64,000 nucleotides of DNA from the NCBI GenBank assembly GCA_032622095.1, contig CP136066.1, positions 156,695,152-156,759,151 on the forward strand. Reading direction: 5' to 3'. Positions 14,301 through 29,300 of this stretch are shown here, piece after piece. Numbering within the stretch: the first letter of the stretch is position 1; each line of letters begins with the position of its first letter. The position numbers were made by a program, and so were the translations under genes. The DNA comes from Siphonodentalium dalli. Taxonomy: Eukaryota > Mollusca > Scaphopoda > Gadilida > Siphonodentaliidae. The notes beneath the pieces were generated by a model that was not told where the DNA came from, made no database searches, and was given only the letters and a program-made list of their open reading frames with translations.

Positions 14301-17300
14301 GTAGTATGATACATACTAAACCATGCGTCCGCTGCCATATCAATAGTGAGGTATGTACAGTAGTATGATACACACTAAACCATGCGTCCGCTGCCATATC
14401 AATAGTGAGGTATGTACAGTAGTATGATACATACTAAACCATGTGTCCGCTGCCATATCAATAGTGAGGTACGTACAGTAGTATGATACATACTAAACCA
14501 TGTGTCCACTGCCATATCAATAGTGAGGTATGTACAGTAGTATGATACATACTAAACCATGTGTCCGCTGCCATATCAATAGTGAGGTACGTACAGTATT
14601 ATGATACATACTAAACCATGCGTCCGCTGCCATATCAATAGTGAGGTATGTACAGTAGTATGATACACACTAAACCATGCGTCCACTGCCATATCAATAG
14701 TGAGGTACGTACAGTAGTATGATACATACTAAACCATGTGTCCGCTGCCATATCAATAGTGAGGTATGTACAGTAGTATGATACACACTAAACCATGCGT
14801 CCGCTGCCATATCAATAGTGAGGTACGTACAGTAGTATGATACACACTAAACCATGTGTCCACTGCCATATCAATAGTGAGGTATGTACAGTAGTATGAT
14901 ACACTAAACCATGTGTCCGCTGCCATATCAATAGTGAGGTATGTACAGTAGTATGATACATACTAAACCATGTGTCCGCTGCCATATCAATAGTGAGGTA
15001 TGTACAGTAGTATGATACACACTAAACCATGTGTCCGCTGCCATATCAATAGTGAGGTATGTACAGTAGTATGATACACACTAAACCATGTGTCCGCTGC
15101 CATATCAATAGTGAGGTATGTACAGTAGTATGATACACACTAAACCATGTGTCCGCTGCCATATCAATAGTGAGGTATGTACAGTAGTATGATACACACT
15201 AAACCATGTGTCCGCTGCCATATCAATAGTGAGGTACGTACAGTAGTATGATACATACTAAACCATGTGTCCGCTGCCATATCAATAGTGAGGTATGTAC
15301 AGTAGTATGATACATACTAAACCATGTGTCCGCTGCCATATCAATAGTGAGGTATGTACAGTAGTATGATACACACTAAACCATGTGTCCGCTGCCATAT
15401 CAATAGTGAGGTATGTACAGTAGTATGATACACACTAAACCATGTGTCCGCTGCCATATCAATAGTGAGGTATGTACAGTAGTATGATACACACTAAACC
15501 ATGTGTCCGCTGCCATATCAATAGTGAGGTATGTACAGTAGTATGATACACACTAAACCATGTGTCCGCTGCCATATCAATAGTGAGGTACGTACAGTAG
15601 TATGATACATACTAAACCATGTGTCCGCTGCCATATCAATAGTGAGGTATGTACAGTAGTATGATACATACTAAACCATGTGTCCGCTGCCATATCAATA
15701 GTGAGGTATGTACAGTAGTATGATACACACTAAACCATGTGTCCGCTGCCATATCAATAGTGAGGTACGTACAGTAGTATGATACATACTAAACCATGTG
15801 TCCGCTGCCATATCAATAGTGAGGTATGTACAGTAGTATGATACACACTAAACCATGTGTCCGCTGCCATATCAATAGTGAGGTACGTACAGTAGTATGA
15901 TACATACTAAACCATGTGTCCGCTGCCATATCAATAGTGAGGTATGTACAGTAGTATGATACACACTAAACCATGTGTCCGCTGCCATATCAATAGTGAG
16001 GTACGTACAGTAGTATGATACATACTAAACCATGTGTCCGCTGCCATATCAATAGTGAGGGATGTACAGTAGTATGATACACACTAAACCATGTGTCCGC
16101 TGCCATATCAATAGTGAGGTATGTACAGTAGTATGATACACACTAAACCATGCGTCCGCTGCCATATCAATAGTGAGGTATGTACAGTAGTATGATACAT
16201 TCTAAACCATGTGTCCGCTGCCATATCAATAGTGAGGTACGTACAGTAGTATGATGCATACTAAACCATGTGTCCGCTGCCATATCAATAGTGAGGTATG
16301 TACAGTAGTATGATACATACTAAACCATGTGTCCGCTGCCATATCAATAGTGAGGTATGTACAGTAGTATGATACACACTAAACCATGTGTCCGCTGCCA
16401 TATCAATAGTGAGGTACGTACAGTAGTATGATACACACTAAACCATGCGTCCGCTGCCATATCAATAGTGAGGTATGTACAGTAGTATGATACACACTAA
16501 ACCATGTGTCCGCTGCCATATCAATAGTGAGGTACGTACAGTAGTATGATACATACTAAACCATGTGTCCGCTGCCATATCAATAGTGAGGTACGTACAG
16601 TAGTATGATACACACTAAACCATGCGTCCGCTGCCATATCAATAGTGAGGTACGTACAGTAGTATGATGCACACTAAACCATGTGTCCGCTGCCATATCA
16701 ATAGTGAGGTACGTACAGTAGTATGATACACACTAAACCATGCGTCCGCTGCCATATCAATAGTGAGGTATGTACAGTAGTATGATACATACTAAACCAT
16801 GCGTCCGCTGCCATATCAATAGTGAGGTATGTACAGTAGTATGATACACACTAAACCATGCGTCCGCTGCCATATCAATAGTGAGGTATGTACAGTAGTA
16901 TGATACACACTAAACCATGCGTCCGCTGCCATATCAATAGTGAGGTATGTACAGTAGTATGATACACACTAAACCATGTGTCCACTGCCATATCAATAGT
17001 GAGGTACGTACAGTAGTATGATACACACTAAACCATGTGTCCGCTGTCATATCAATAGTGAGGTATGTACAGTAGTATGATACACACTAAACCATGTGTC
17101 CGCTGCCATATCAATAGTGAGGTACGTACAGTAGTATGATACATACTAAATCATGTGTCCGCTGCCATATCAATAGTGAGGTACGTACAGTAGTATGATA
17201 CATACTAAACCATGTGTCCGCTGCCATATCAATAGTGAGGTACGTACAGTAGTATGATACACACTAAACCATGCGTCCGCTGCCATATCAATAGTGAGGT

Positions 17301-20300
17301 ATGTACAGTAGTATGATACACACTAAACCATGCGTCCGCTGCCATATCAATAGTGAGGTATGTACAGTAGTATGATACACACTAAACCATGTGTCCACTG
17401 CCATATCAATAGTGAGGTACGTACAGTAGTATGATACACACTAAACCATGTGTCCGCTGTCATATCAATAGTGAGGTATGTACAGTAGTATGATACACAC
17501 TAAACCATGTGTCCGCTGCCATATCAATAGTGAGGTACGTACAGTAGTATGATACATACTAAACCATGTGTCCGCTGCCATATCAATAGTGAGGTACGTA
17601 CAGTAGTATGATACATACTAAACCATGTGTCCGCTGCCATATCAATAGTGAGGTACGTACAGTAGTATGATACACACTAAACCATGTGTCCGCTGCCATA
17701 TCAATAGTGAGGTACGTACAGTAGTATGATACATACTAAACCATGTGTCCGCTGCCATATCAATAGTGAGGTACGTACAGTAGTATGATACACACTAAAC
17801 CATGTGTCCGCTGCCATATCAATAGTGAGGTATGTACAGTAGTATGATACATACTAAACCATGCGTCCGCTGCCATATCAATAGTGAGGTACGTACAGTA
17901 GTATGATACATACTAAACCATGCGTCCGCTGCCATATCAATAGTGAGGTATGTACAGTAGTATGATACACACTAAACCATGCGTCCGCTGCCATATCAAT
18001 AGTGAGGTATGTACAGTAGTATGATACATACTAAACCATGCGTCCGCTGCCATATCAATAGTGAGGTACGTACAGTAGTATGATACACACTAAACCATGT
18101 GTCCGCTGCCATATCAATAGTGAGGTACGTACAGTAGTATGATACACACTAAACCATGTGTCCGCTGCCATATCAATAGTGAGGTATGTACAGTAGTATG
18201 ATACATACTAAACCATGCGTCCGCTGCCATATCAATAGTGAGGTACGTACAGTAGTATGATACATACTAAACCATGCGTCCGCTGCCATATCAATAGTGA
18301 TGTACGTACAGTAGTATGATACACACTAAACCATGTGTCCGCTGCCATATCAATAGTGAGGTACGTACAGTAGTATGATACACACTAAACCATGTGTCCG
18401 CTGCCATATCAATAGTGAGGTATGTACAGTAGTATGATACATACTAAACCATGTGTCCGCTGCCATATCAATAGTGAGGTACGTACAGTAGTATGATACA
18501 CACTAAACCATGCGTCCGCTGCCATATCAATAGTGAGGTACGTACAGTAGTATGATACATACTAAACCATGTGTCCGCTGCCATATCAATAGTGAGGTAC
18601 GTACAGTAGTATGATACATACTAAACCATGCGTCCGCTGCCATATCAATAGTGAGGTATGTACAGTAGTATGATACACACTAAACCATGCGTCCGCTGCC
18701 ATATCAATAGTGAGGTATGTACAGTAGTATGATACATACTAAACCATGTGTCCGCTGCCATATCAATAGTGAGGTACGTACAGTAGTATGATACATACTA
18801 AACCATGTGTCCACTGCCATATCAATAGTGAGGTATGTACAGTAGTATGATACATACTAAACCATGTGTCCGCTGCCATATCAATAGTGAGGTACGTACA
18901 GTAGTATGATACATACTAAACCATGCGTCCGCTGCCATATCAATAGTGAGGTATGTACAGTAGTATGATACACACTAAACCATGCGTCCACTGCCATATC
19001 AATAGTGAGGTACGTACAGTAGTATGATACATACTAAACCATGTGTCCGCTGCCATATCAATAGTGAGGTATGTACAGTAGTATGATACACACTAAACCA
19101 TGTGTCCGCTGCCATATCAATAGTGAGGTATGTACAGTAGTATGATACATACTAAACCATGTGTCCACTGCCATATCAATAGTGAGGTACGTACAGTAGT
19201 ATGATACACACTAAACCATGTGTCCGCTGCCATATCAATAGTGAGGTATGTACAGTAGTATGATACATACTAAACCATGTGTCCGCTGCCATATCAATAG
19301 TGAGGTACGTACAGTAGTATGATACACACTAAACCATGTGTCCGCTGCCATATCAATAGTGAGGTATGTACAGTAGTATGATATATACTAAACCATGTGT
19401 CCACTGCCATATCAATAGTGAGGTACGTACAGTAGTATGATATATACTAAACCATGTGTCCGCTGCCATATCAATAGTGAGGTACGTACAGTAGTATGAT
19501 ACACACTAAACCATGCATCCGCTGCCATATCAATAGTGAGGTACGTACAGTAGTATGATACACACTAAACCATGTGTCCGCTGCCATATCAATAGTGAGG
19601 TACGTACAGTAGTATGATACACACTAAACCATGCATCCGCTGCCATATCAATAGTGAGGTACGTACAGTAGTATGATACATACTAAACCATGTGTCCGCT
19701 GCCATATCAATAGTGAGGTACGTACAGTAGTATGATGCATACTAAACCATGCGTCCGCTGCCATATCAATAGTGAGGTACGTACAGTAGTATGATGCCTG
19801 CTAAACCATGTGTCCACTGCCATATCAATAGTGAGGTACGTACAGTAGTATGATGCCTGCTAAACCATGCGTCCGCTGCCATATCAATAGTGAGGTACGT
19901 ACAGTAGTATGATGCCTGCTAAACCATGTGTCCACTGCCATATCAATAGTGAGGTACGTACAGTAGTATGATACATACTAAACCATGCGTCCGCTGCCAT
20001 ATCAATAGTGAGGTACGTACAGTAGTATGATACACACTAAACCATGCATCCGCTGCCATATCAATAGTGAGGTACGTACAGTAGTATGATACACACTAAA
20101 CCATGTGTCCGCTGCCATATCAATAGTGAGGTACGTACAGTAGTATGATGCATACTAAACCATGTGTCCGCTGCCATATCAATAGTGAGGTACGTACAGT
20201 AGTATGATACACACTAAACCATGTGTCCGCTGCCATATCAATAGTGAGGTATGTACAGTAGTATGATACACACTAAACCATGCATCCGCTGCCATATCAA

Positions 20301-23300
20301 TAGTGAGGTACGTACAGTAGTATGATACACACTAAACCATGTGTCCACTGCCATATCAATAGTGAGGTATGTACAGTAGTATGATGGATACTAAACCATG
20401 TGTCCGCTGCCATATCAATAGTGAGGTATGTACAGTAGTATGATGGATACTAAACCATGCATCCGCTGCCATATCAATAGTGAGGTACGTACAGTAGTAT
20501 GATGGATACTAAACCATGTGTCCGCTGCCATATCAATAGTGAGGTATGTACAGTAGTATGATACACACTAAACCATGTGTCCGCTGCCATATCAATAGTG
20601 AGGTACGTACAGTAGTATGATACACACTAAACCATGTGTCCGCTGCCATATCAATAGTGAGGTACGTACAGTAGTATGATACATACTAAACCATGCGTCC
20701 GCTGCCATATCAATAGTGAGGTACGTACAGTAGTATGATACATACTAAACCATGTGTCCGCTGCCATATCAATAGTGAGGTACGTACAGTAGTATGATAC
20801 ACACTAAACCATGTGTCCGCTGCCATATCAATAGTGAGGTACGTACAGTAGTATGATACACACTAAACCATGTGTCCGCTGCCATATCAATAGTGAGGTA
20901 TGTACAGTAGTATGATACACACTAAACCATGTGTCCGCTGCCATATCAATAGTGAGGTATGTACAGTAGTATGATACACACTAAACCATGTGTCCACTGC
21001 CATATCAATAGTGAGGTACGTACAGTAGTATGATACACACTAAACCATGTGTCCGCTGCCATATCAATAGTGAGGTACGTACAGTAGTATGATACACACT
21101 AAACCATGTGTCCGCTGCCATATCAATAGTGAGGTACGTACAGTAGTATGATGCACACTAAACCATGTGTCCGCTGCCATATCAATAGTGAGGTATGTAC
21201 AGTAGTATGATACACACTAAACCATGTGTCCGCTGCCATATCAATAGTGAGGTATGTACAGTAGTATGATACACACTAAACCGTGTGTCCGCTGCCATAT
21301 CAATAGTGAGGTATGTACAGTAGTATGATACATACTAAACCATGTGTCCGCTGCCATATCAATAGTGAGGTACGTACAGTAGTATGATACATACTAAACC
21401 ATGTGTCCGCTGCCATATCAATAGTGAGGTACGTACAGTAGTATGATACATACTAAACCATGTGTCCGCTGCCATATCAATAGTGAGGTACGTACAGTAG
21501 TATGATACATACTAAACCATGTGTCCGCTGCCATATCAATAGTGAGGTACGTACAGTAGTATGATACACACTAAACCATGTGTCCGCTGCCATATCAATA
21601 GTGAGGTATGTACAGTAGTATGATACATACTAAACCATGTGTCCGCTGCCATATCAATAGTGAGGTACGTACAGTAGTATGATACACACTAAACCATGTG
21701 TCCGCTGCCATATCAATAGTGAGGTACGTACAGTAGTATGATACATACTAAACCATGTGTCCGCTGCCATATCAATAGTGAGGTACGTACAGTAGTATGA
21801 TACATACTAAACCATGTGTCCGCTGCCATATCAATAGTGAGGTACGTACAGTAGTATGATACATACTAAACCATGTGTCCGCTGCCATATCAATAGTGAG
21901 GTACGTACAGTAGTATGATACACACTAAACCATGTATCCGCTGCCATATCAATAGTGAGGTACGTACAGTAGTATGATACACACTAAACCATGTGTCTGC
22001 TGCCATATCAATAGTGAGGTACGTACAGTAGTATGATACATACTAAACCATGTGTCCACTGCCATATCAATAGTGAGGTATGTACAGTAGTATGATACAT
22101 ACTAAACCATGCGTCCGCTGCCATATCAATAGTGAGGTATGTACAGTAGTATGATACATACTAAACCATGTGTCCGCTGCCATATCAATAGTGAGGTATG
22201 TACAGTAGTATGATACACACTAAACCATGCGTCCGCTGCCATATCAATAGTGAGGTATGTACAGTAGTATGATACACACTAAACCATGCGTCCGCTGCCA
22301 TATCAATAGTGAGGTATGTACAGTAGTATGATACATACTAAACCATGTGTCCGCTGCCATATCAATAGTGAGGTACGTACAGTAGTATGATACATACTAA
22401 ACCATGTGTCCGCTGCCATATCAATAGTGAGGTACGTACAGTAGTATGATACACACTAAACCATGCGTCCGCTGCCATATCAATAGTGAGGTACGTACAG
22501 TAGTATGATACACACTAAACCATGTGTCCGCTGCCATATCAATAGTGAGGTACGTACAGTAGTATGATACATAATAAACCATGTGTCCGCTGCCATATCA
22601 ATAGTGAGGTATGTACAGTAGTATGATACACACTAAACCATGTGTCCACTGCCATATCAATAGTGAGGTATGTACAGTAGTATGATACATACTAAACCAT
22701 GTGTCCGCTGCCATATCAATAGTGAGGTACGTACAGTAGTATGATACATACTAAACCATGTGTCCGCTGCCATATCAATAGTGAGGTATGTACAGTAGTA
22801 TGATACATACTAAACCATGTGTCCGCTGCCATATCAATAGTGAGGTACGTACAGTAGTATGATACACACTAAACCATGTGTCCACTGCCATATCAATAGT
22901 GAGGTACGTACAGTAGTATGATGCATACTAAACCATGTGTCCACTGCCATATCAATAGTGAGGTATGTACAGTAGTATGATACATACTAAACCATGTGTC
23001 CGCTGCCATATCAATAGTGAGGTACGTACAGTAGTATGATACACACTAAACCATGTGTCCGCTGCCATATCAATAGTGAGGTATGTACAGTAGTATGATA
23101 CATACTAAACCATGTGTCCGCTGCCATATCAATAGTTAGGTATGTACAGTAGTATGATACATACTAAACCATGTGTCCACTGCCATATCAATAGTGAGGT
23201 ATGTACAGTAGTATGATACATACTAAACCATGTGTCCGCTGCCATATCAATAGTGAGGTACGTACAGTAGTATGATACATACTAAACCATGCGTCCGCTG

Positions 23301-26300
23301 CCATATCAATAGTGAGGTACGTACAGTAGTATGATACACACTAAACCATGCGTCCGCTGCCATATCAATAGTGAGGTATGTACAGTAGTATGATACACAC
23401 TAAACCATGTGTCCGCTGCCATATCAATAGTGAGGTACGTACAGTAGTATGATACACACTAAACCATGCGTCCGCTGCCATATCAATATTGAGGTATGTA
23501 CAGTAGTATGATACATACTAAACCATGTGTCCACTGCCATATCAATAGTGAGGTATGTACAGTAGTATGATACACACTAAACCATGTGTCCGCTGCCATA
23601 TCAATAGTGAGGTACGTACAGTAGTATGATGCCCACTAAACCATGTGTCCGCTGCCATATCAATAGTGAGGTACGTACAGTAGTATGATACACACTAAAC
23701 CATGTGTCCGCTGCCATATCAATAGTGAGGTACGTACAGTAGTATGATGCACACTAAACCATGCGTCCGCTGCCATATCAATAGTGAGGTACGTACAGTA
23801 GTATGATACACACTAAACCATGCGTCCGCTGCCATATCAATAGTGAGGTATGTACAGTAGTATGATACACACTAAACCATGTGTCCGCTGCCATATCAAT
23901 AGTGAGGTACGTACAGTAGTATGATACACACTAAACCATGCGTCCGCTGCCATATCAATAGTGAGGTATGTACAGTAGTATGATACATACTAAACCATGT
24001 GTCCACTGCCATATCAATAGTGAGGTATGTACAGTAGTATGATACACACTAAACCATGCATCCGCTGCCATATCAATAGTGAGGTATGTACAGTAGTATG
24101 ATACACACTAAACCATGTGTCCGCTGCCATATCAATAGTGAGGTACGTACAGTAGTATGATACACACTAAACCATGCGTCCGCTGCCATATCAATAGTGA
24201 GGTATGTACAGTAGTATGATACATACTAAACCATGTGTCCACTGCCATATCAATAGTGAGGTATGTACAGTAGTATGATACACACTAAACCATGTGTCCG
24301 CTGCCATATCAATAGTGAGGTACGTACAGTAGTATGATGCCCACTAAACCATGTGTCCGCTGCCATATCAATAGTGAGGTACGTACAGTAGTATGATACA
24401 CACTAAACCATGTGTCCGCTGCCATATCAATAGTGAGGTACGTACAGTAGTATGATGCACACTAAACCATGCGTCCGCTGCCATATCAATAGTGAGGTAC
24501 GTACAGTAGTATGATACACACTAAACCATGCGTCCGCTGCCATATCAATAGTGAGGTATGTACAGTAGTATGATACACACTAAACCATGTGTCCGCTGCC
24601 ATATCAATAGTGAGGTACGTACAGTAGTATGATACATACTAAACCATGCGTCCGCTGCCATATCAATAGTGAGGTACGTACAGTAGTATGATGCCCACTA
24701 AACCATGTGTCCGCTGCCATATCAATAGTGAGGTACGTACAGTAGTATGATACACACTAAACCATGTGTCCGCTGCCATATCAATAGTGAGGTACGTACA
24801 GTAGTATGATGCACACTAAACCATGCGTCCGCTGCCATATCAATAGTGAGGTACGTACAGTAGTATGATACACACTAAACCATGTGTCCGCTGCCATATC
24901 AATAGTGAGGTACGTACAGTAGTATGATACATACTAAACCATGTGTCCGCTGCCATATCAATAGTGAGGTATGTACAGTAGTATGATGCACACTAAACCA
25001 TGTGTCCGCTGCCATATCAATAGTGAGGTACGTACAGTAGTATGATACATACTAAACCATGCGTCCGCTGCCATATCAATAGTGAGGTACGTACAGTAGT
25101 ATGATATATACTAAACCATGTGTCCGCTGCCATATCAATAGTGAGGTACGTACAGTAGTATGATATATACTAAACCATGCGTCCACTGCCATATCAATAG
25201 TGAGGTACGTACAGTAGTATGATATATACTAAACCATGCGTCCGCTGCCATATCAATAGTGAGGTATGTACAGTAGTATGATACATACTAAACCATGCGT
25301 CCGCTGCCATATCAATAGTGAGGTATGTACAGTAGTATGATGCATACTAAACCATGCGTCCGCTGCCATATCAATAGTGAGGTACGTACAGTAGTATGAT
25401 ATATACTAAACCATGTGTCCACTGCCATATCAATAGTGAGGTACGTACAGTAGTATGATACATACTAAACCATGCGTCCGCTGCCATATCAATAGTGAGG
25501 TATGTACAGTAGTATGATATATACTAAACCATGCGTCCGCTGCCATATCAATAGTGAGGTATGTACAGTATTATGATACATACTAAACCATGCGTCCGCT
25601 GCCATATCAATAGTGAGGTACGTACAGTAGTATGATACACACTAAACCATGCGTCCGCTGCCATATCAATAGTGAGGTACGTACAGTAGTATGATACATA
25701 CTAAACCATGTGTCCGCTGCCATATCAATAGTGAGGTACGTACAGTAGTATGATACACACTAAACCATGTGTCCACTGCCATATCAATAGTGAGGTATGT
25801 ACAGTATTATGATACATACTAAACCATGTGTCCGCTGCCATATCAATAGTGAGGTACGTACAGTAGTATGATGCATACTAAACCATGCGTCCGCTGCCAT
25901 ATCAATAGTGAGGTACGTACAGTAGTATGATACACACTAAACCATGTGTCCACTGCCATATCAATAGTGAGGTATGTACAGTAGTATGATATATACTAAA
26001 CCATGCGTCCGCTGCCATATCAATAGTGAGGTACGTACAGTAGTATGATACACACTAAACCATGTGTCCGCTGCCATATCAATAGTGAGGTACGTACAGT
26101 AGTATGATACATACTAAACCATGCGTCCGCTGCCATATCAATAGTGAGGTATGTACAGTAGTATGATGCATACTAAACCATGCGTCCGCTGCCATATCAA
26201 TAGTGAGGTACGTACAGTAGTATGATACACACTAAACCATGCGTCCGCTGCCATATCAATAGTGAGGTACGTACAGTAGTATGATATATACTAAACCATG

Positions 26301-29300
26301 TGTCCACTGCCATATCAATAGTGAGGTACGTACAGTAGTATGATACATACTAAACCATGTGTCCGCTGCCATATCAATAGTGAGGTACGTACAGTAGTAT
26401 GATACATACTAAACCATGTGTCCGCTGCCATATCAATAGTGAGGTACGTACAGTAGTATGATACACACTAAACCATGCGTCCGCTGCCATATCAATAGTG
26501 AGGTATGTACAGTAGTATGATGCATACTAAACCATGCGTCCGCTGCCATATCAATAGTGAGGTATGTACAGTAGTATGATGCATACTAAACCATGCGTCC
26601 GCTGCCATATCAATAGTGAGGTACGTACAGTAGTATGATATATACTAAACCATGTGTCCACTGCCATATCAATAGTGAGGTACGTACAGTAGTATGATAC
26701 ATACTAAACCATGCGTCCGCTGCCATATCAATAGTGAGGTATGTACAGTAGTATGATATATACTAAACCATGCGTCCGCTGCCATATCAATAGTGAGGTA
26801 TGTACAGTATTATGATACATACTAAACCATGCGTCCGCTGCCATATCAATAGTGAGGTACGTACAGTAGTATGATACACACTAAACCATGCGTCCGCTGC
26901 CATATCAATAGTGAGGTACGTACAGTAGTATGATACATACTAAACCATGTGTCCGCTGCCATATCAATAGTGAGGTACGTACAGTAGTATGATACACACT
27001 AAACCATGTGTCCACTGCCATATCAATAGTGAGGTATGTACAGTATTATGATACATACTAAACCATGTGTCCGCTGCCATATCAATAGTGAGGTACGTAC
27101 AGTAGTATGATGCATACTAAACCATGCGTCCGCTGCCATATCAATAGTGAGGTACGTACAGTAGTATGATACACACTAAACCATGTGTCCACTGCCATAT
27201 CAATAGTGAGGTATGTACAGTAGTATGATATATACTAAACCATGCGTCCGCTGCCATATCAATAGTGAGGTACGTACAGTAGTATGATACACACTAAACC
27301 ATGTGTCCGCTGCCATATCAATAGTGAGGTACGTACAGTAGTATGATACATACTAAACCATGCGTCCGCTGCCATATCAATAGTGAGGTATGTACAGTAG
27401 TATGATGCATACTAAACCATGCGTCCGCTGCCATATCAATAGTGAGGTACGTACAGTAGTATGATACACACTAAACCATGCGTCCGCTGCCATATCAATA
27501 GTGAGGTACGTACAGTAGTATGATACATACTAAACCATGTGTCCACTGCCATATCAATAGTGAGGTACGTACAGTAGTATGATATATACTAAACCATGTG
27601 TCCGCTGCCATATCAATAGTGAGGTACGTACAGTAGTATGATACATACTAAACCATGCGTCCACTGCCATATCAATAGTGAGGTACGTACAGTAGTATGA
27701 TACATACTAAACCATGCGTCCGCTGCCATATCAATAGTGAGGTACGTACAGTAGTATGATATATACTAAACCATGTGTCCACTGCCATATCAATAGTGAG
27801 GTACGTACAGTAGTATGATATATACTAAACCATGTGTCCGCTGCCATATCAATAGTGAGGTACGTACAGTAGTATGATACATACTAAACCATGCGTCCAC
27901 TGCCATATCAATAGTGAGGTACGTACAGTAGTATGATACATACTAAACCATGCGTCCGCTGCCATATCAATAGTGAGGTACGTACAGTAGTATGATATAT
28001 ACTAAACCATGTGTCCACTGCCATATCAATAGTGAGGTACGTACAGTAGTATGATATATACTAAACCATGTGTCCACTGCCATATCAATAGTGAGGTACG
28101 TACAGTAGTATGATATATACTAAACCATGTGTCCACTGCCATATCAATAGTGAGGTACGTACAGTAGTATGATATATACTAAACCATGTGTCCACTGCCA
28201 TATCAATAGTGAGGTACGTACAGTAGTATGATATATACTAAACCATGTGTCCACTGCCATATCAATAGTGAGGTACGTACAGTAGTATGATACACACTAA
28301 ACCATGTGTCCGCTGCCATATCAATAGTGAGGTACGTACAGTAGTATGATACACACTAAACCATGCGTCCGCTGCCATATCAATAGTGAGGTACGTACAG
28401 TAGTATGATATATACTAAACCATGTGTCCGCTGCCATATCAATAGTGAGGTACGTACAGTAGTATGATACACACTAAACCATGTGTCCACTGCCATATCA
28501 ATAGTGAGGTACGTACAGTAGTATGATATATACTAAACCATGTGTCCGCTGCCATATCAATAGTGAGGTACGTACAGTAGTATGATATATACTAAACCAT
28601 GTGTCCACTGCCATATCAATAGTGAGGTACGTACAGTAGTATGATGCACACTAAACCATGTGTCCGCTGCCATATCAATAGTGAGGTATGTACAGTAGTA
28701 TGATACACACTAAACCATGTGTCCGCTGCCATATCAATAGTGAGGTATGTACAGTAGTATGATACACACTAAACCATGCATCCGCTGCCATATCAATAGT
28801 GAGGTACGTACAGTAGTATGATATATACTAAACCATGTGTCCGCTGCCATATCAATAGTGAGGTACGTACAGTAGTATGATACACACTAAACCATGCGTC
28901 CGCTGCCATATCAATAGTGAGGTACGTACAGTAGTATGATATATACTAAACCATGTGTCCACTGCCATATCAATAGTGAGGTATGTACAGTAGTATGATA
29001 CATACTAAACCATGTGTCCGCTGCCATATCAATAGTGAGGTACGTACAGTAGTATGATATATACTAAACCATGTGTCCACTGCCATATCAATAGTGAGGT
29101 ACGTACAGTAGTATGATACACACTAAACCATGCGTCCGCTGCCATATCAATAGTGAGGTACGTACAGTAGTATGATATATACTAAACCATGTGTCCGCTG
29201 CCATATCAATAGTGAGGTACGTACAGTAGTATGATACACACTAAACCATGTGTCCACTGCCATATCAATAGTGAGGTACGTACAGTAGTATGATATATAC

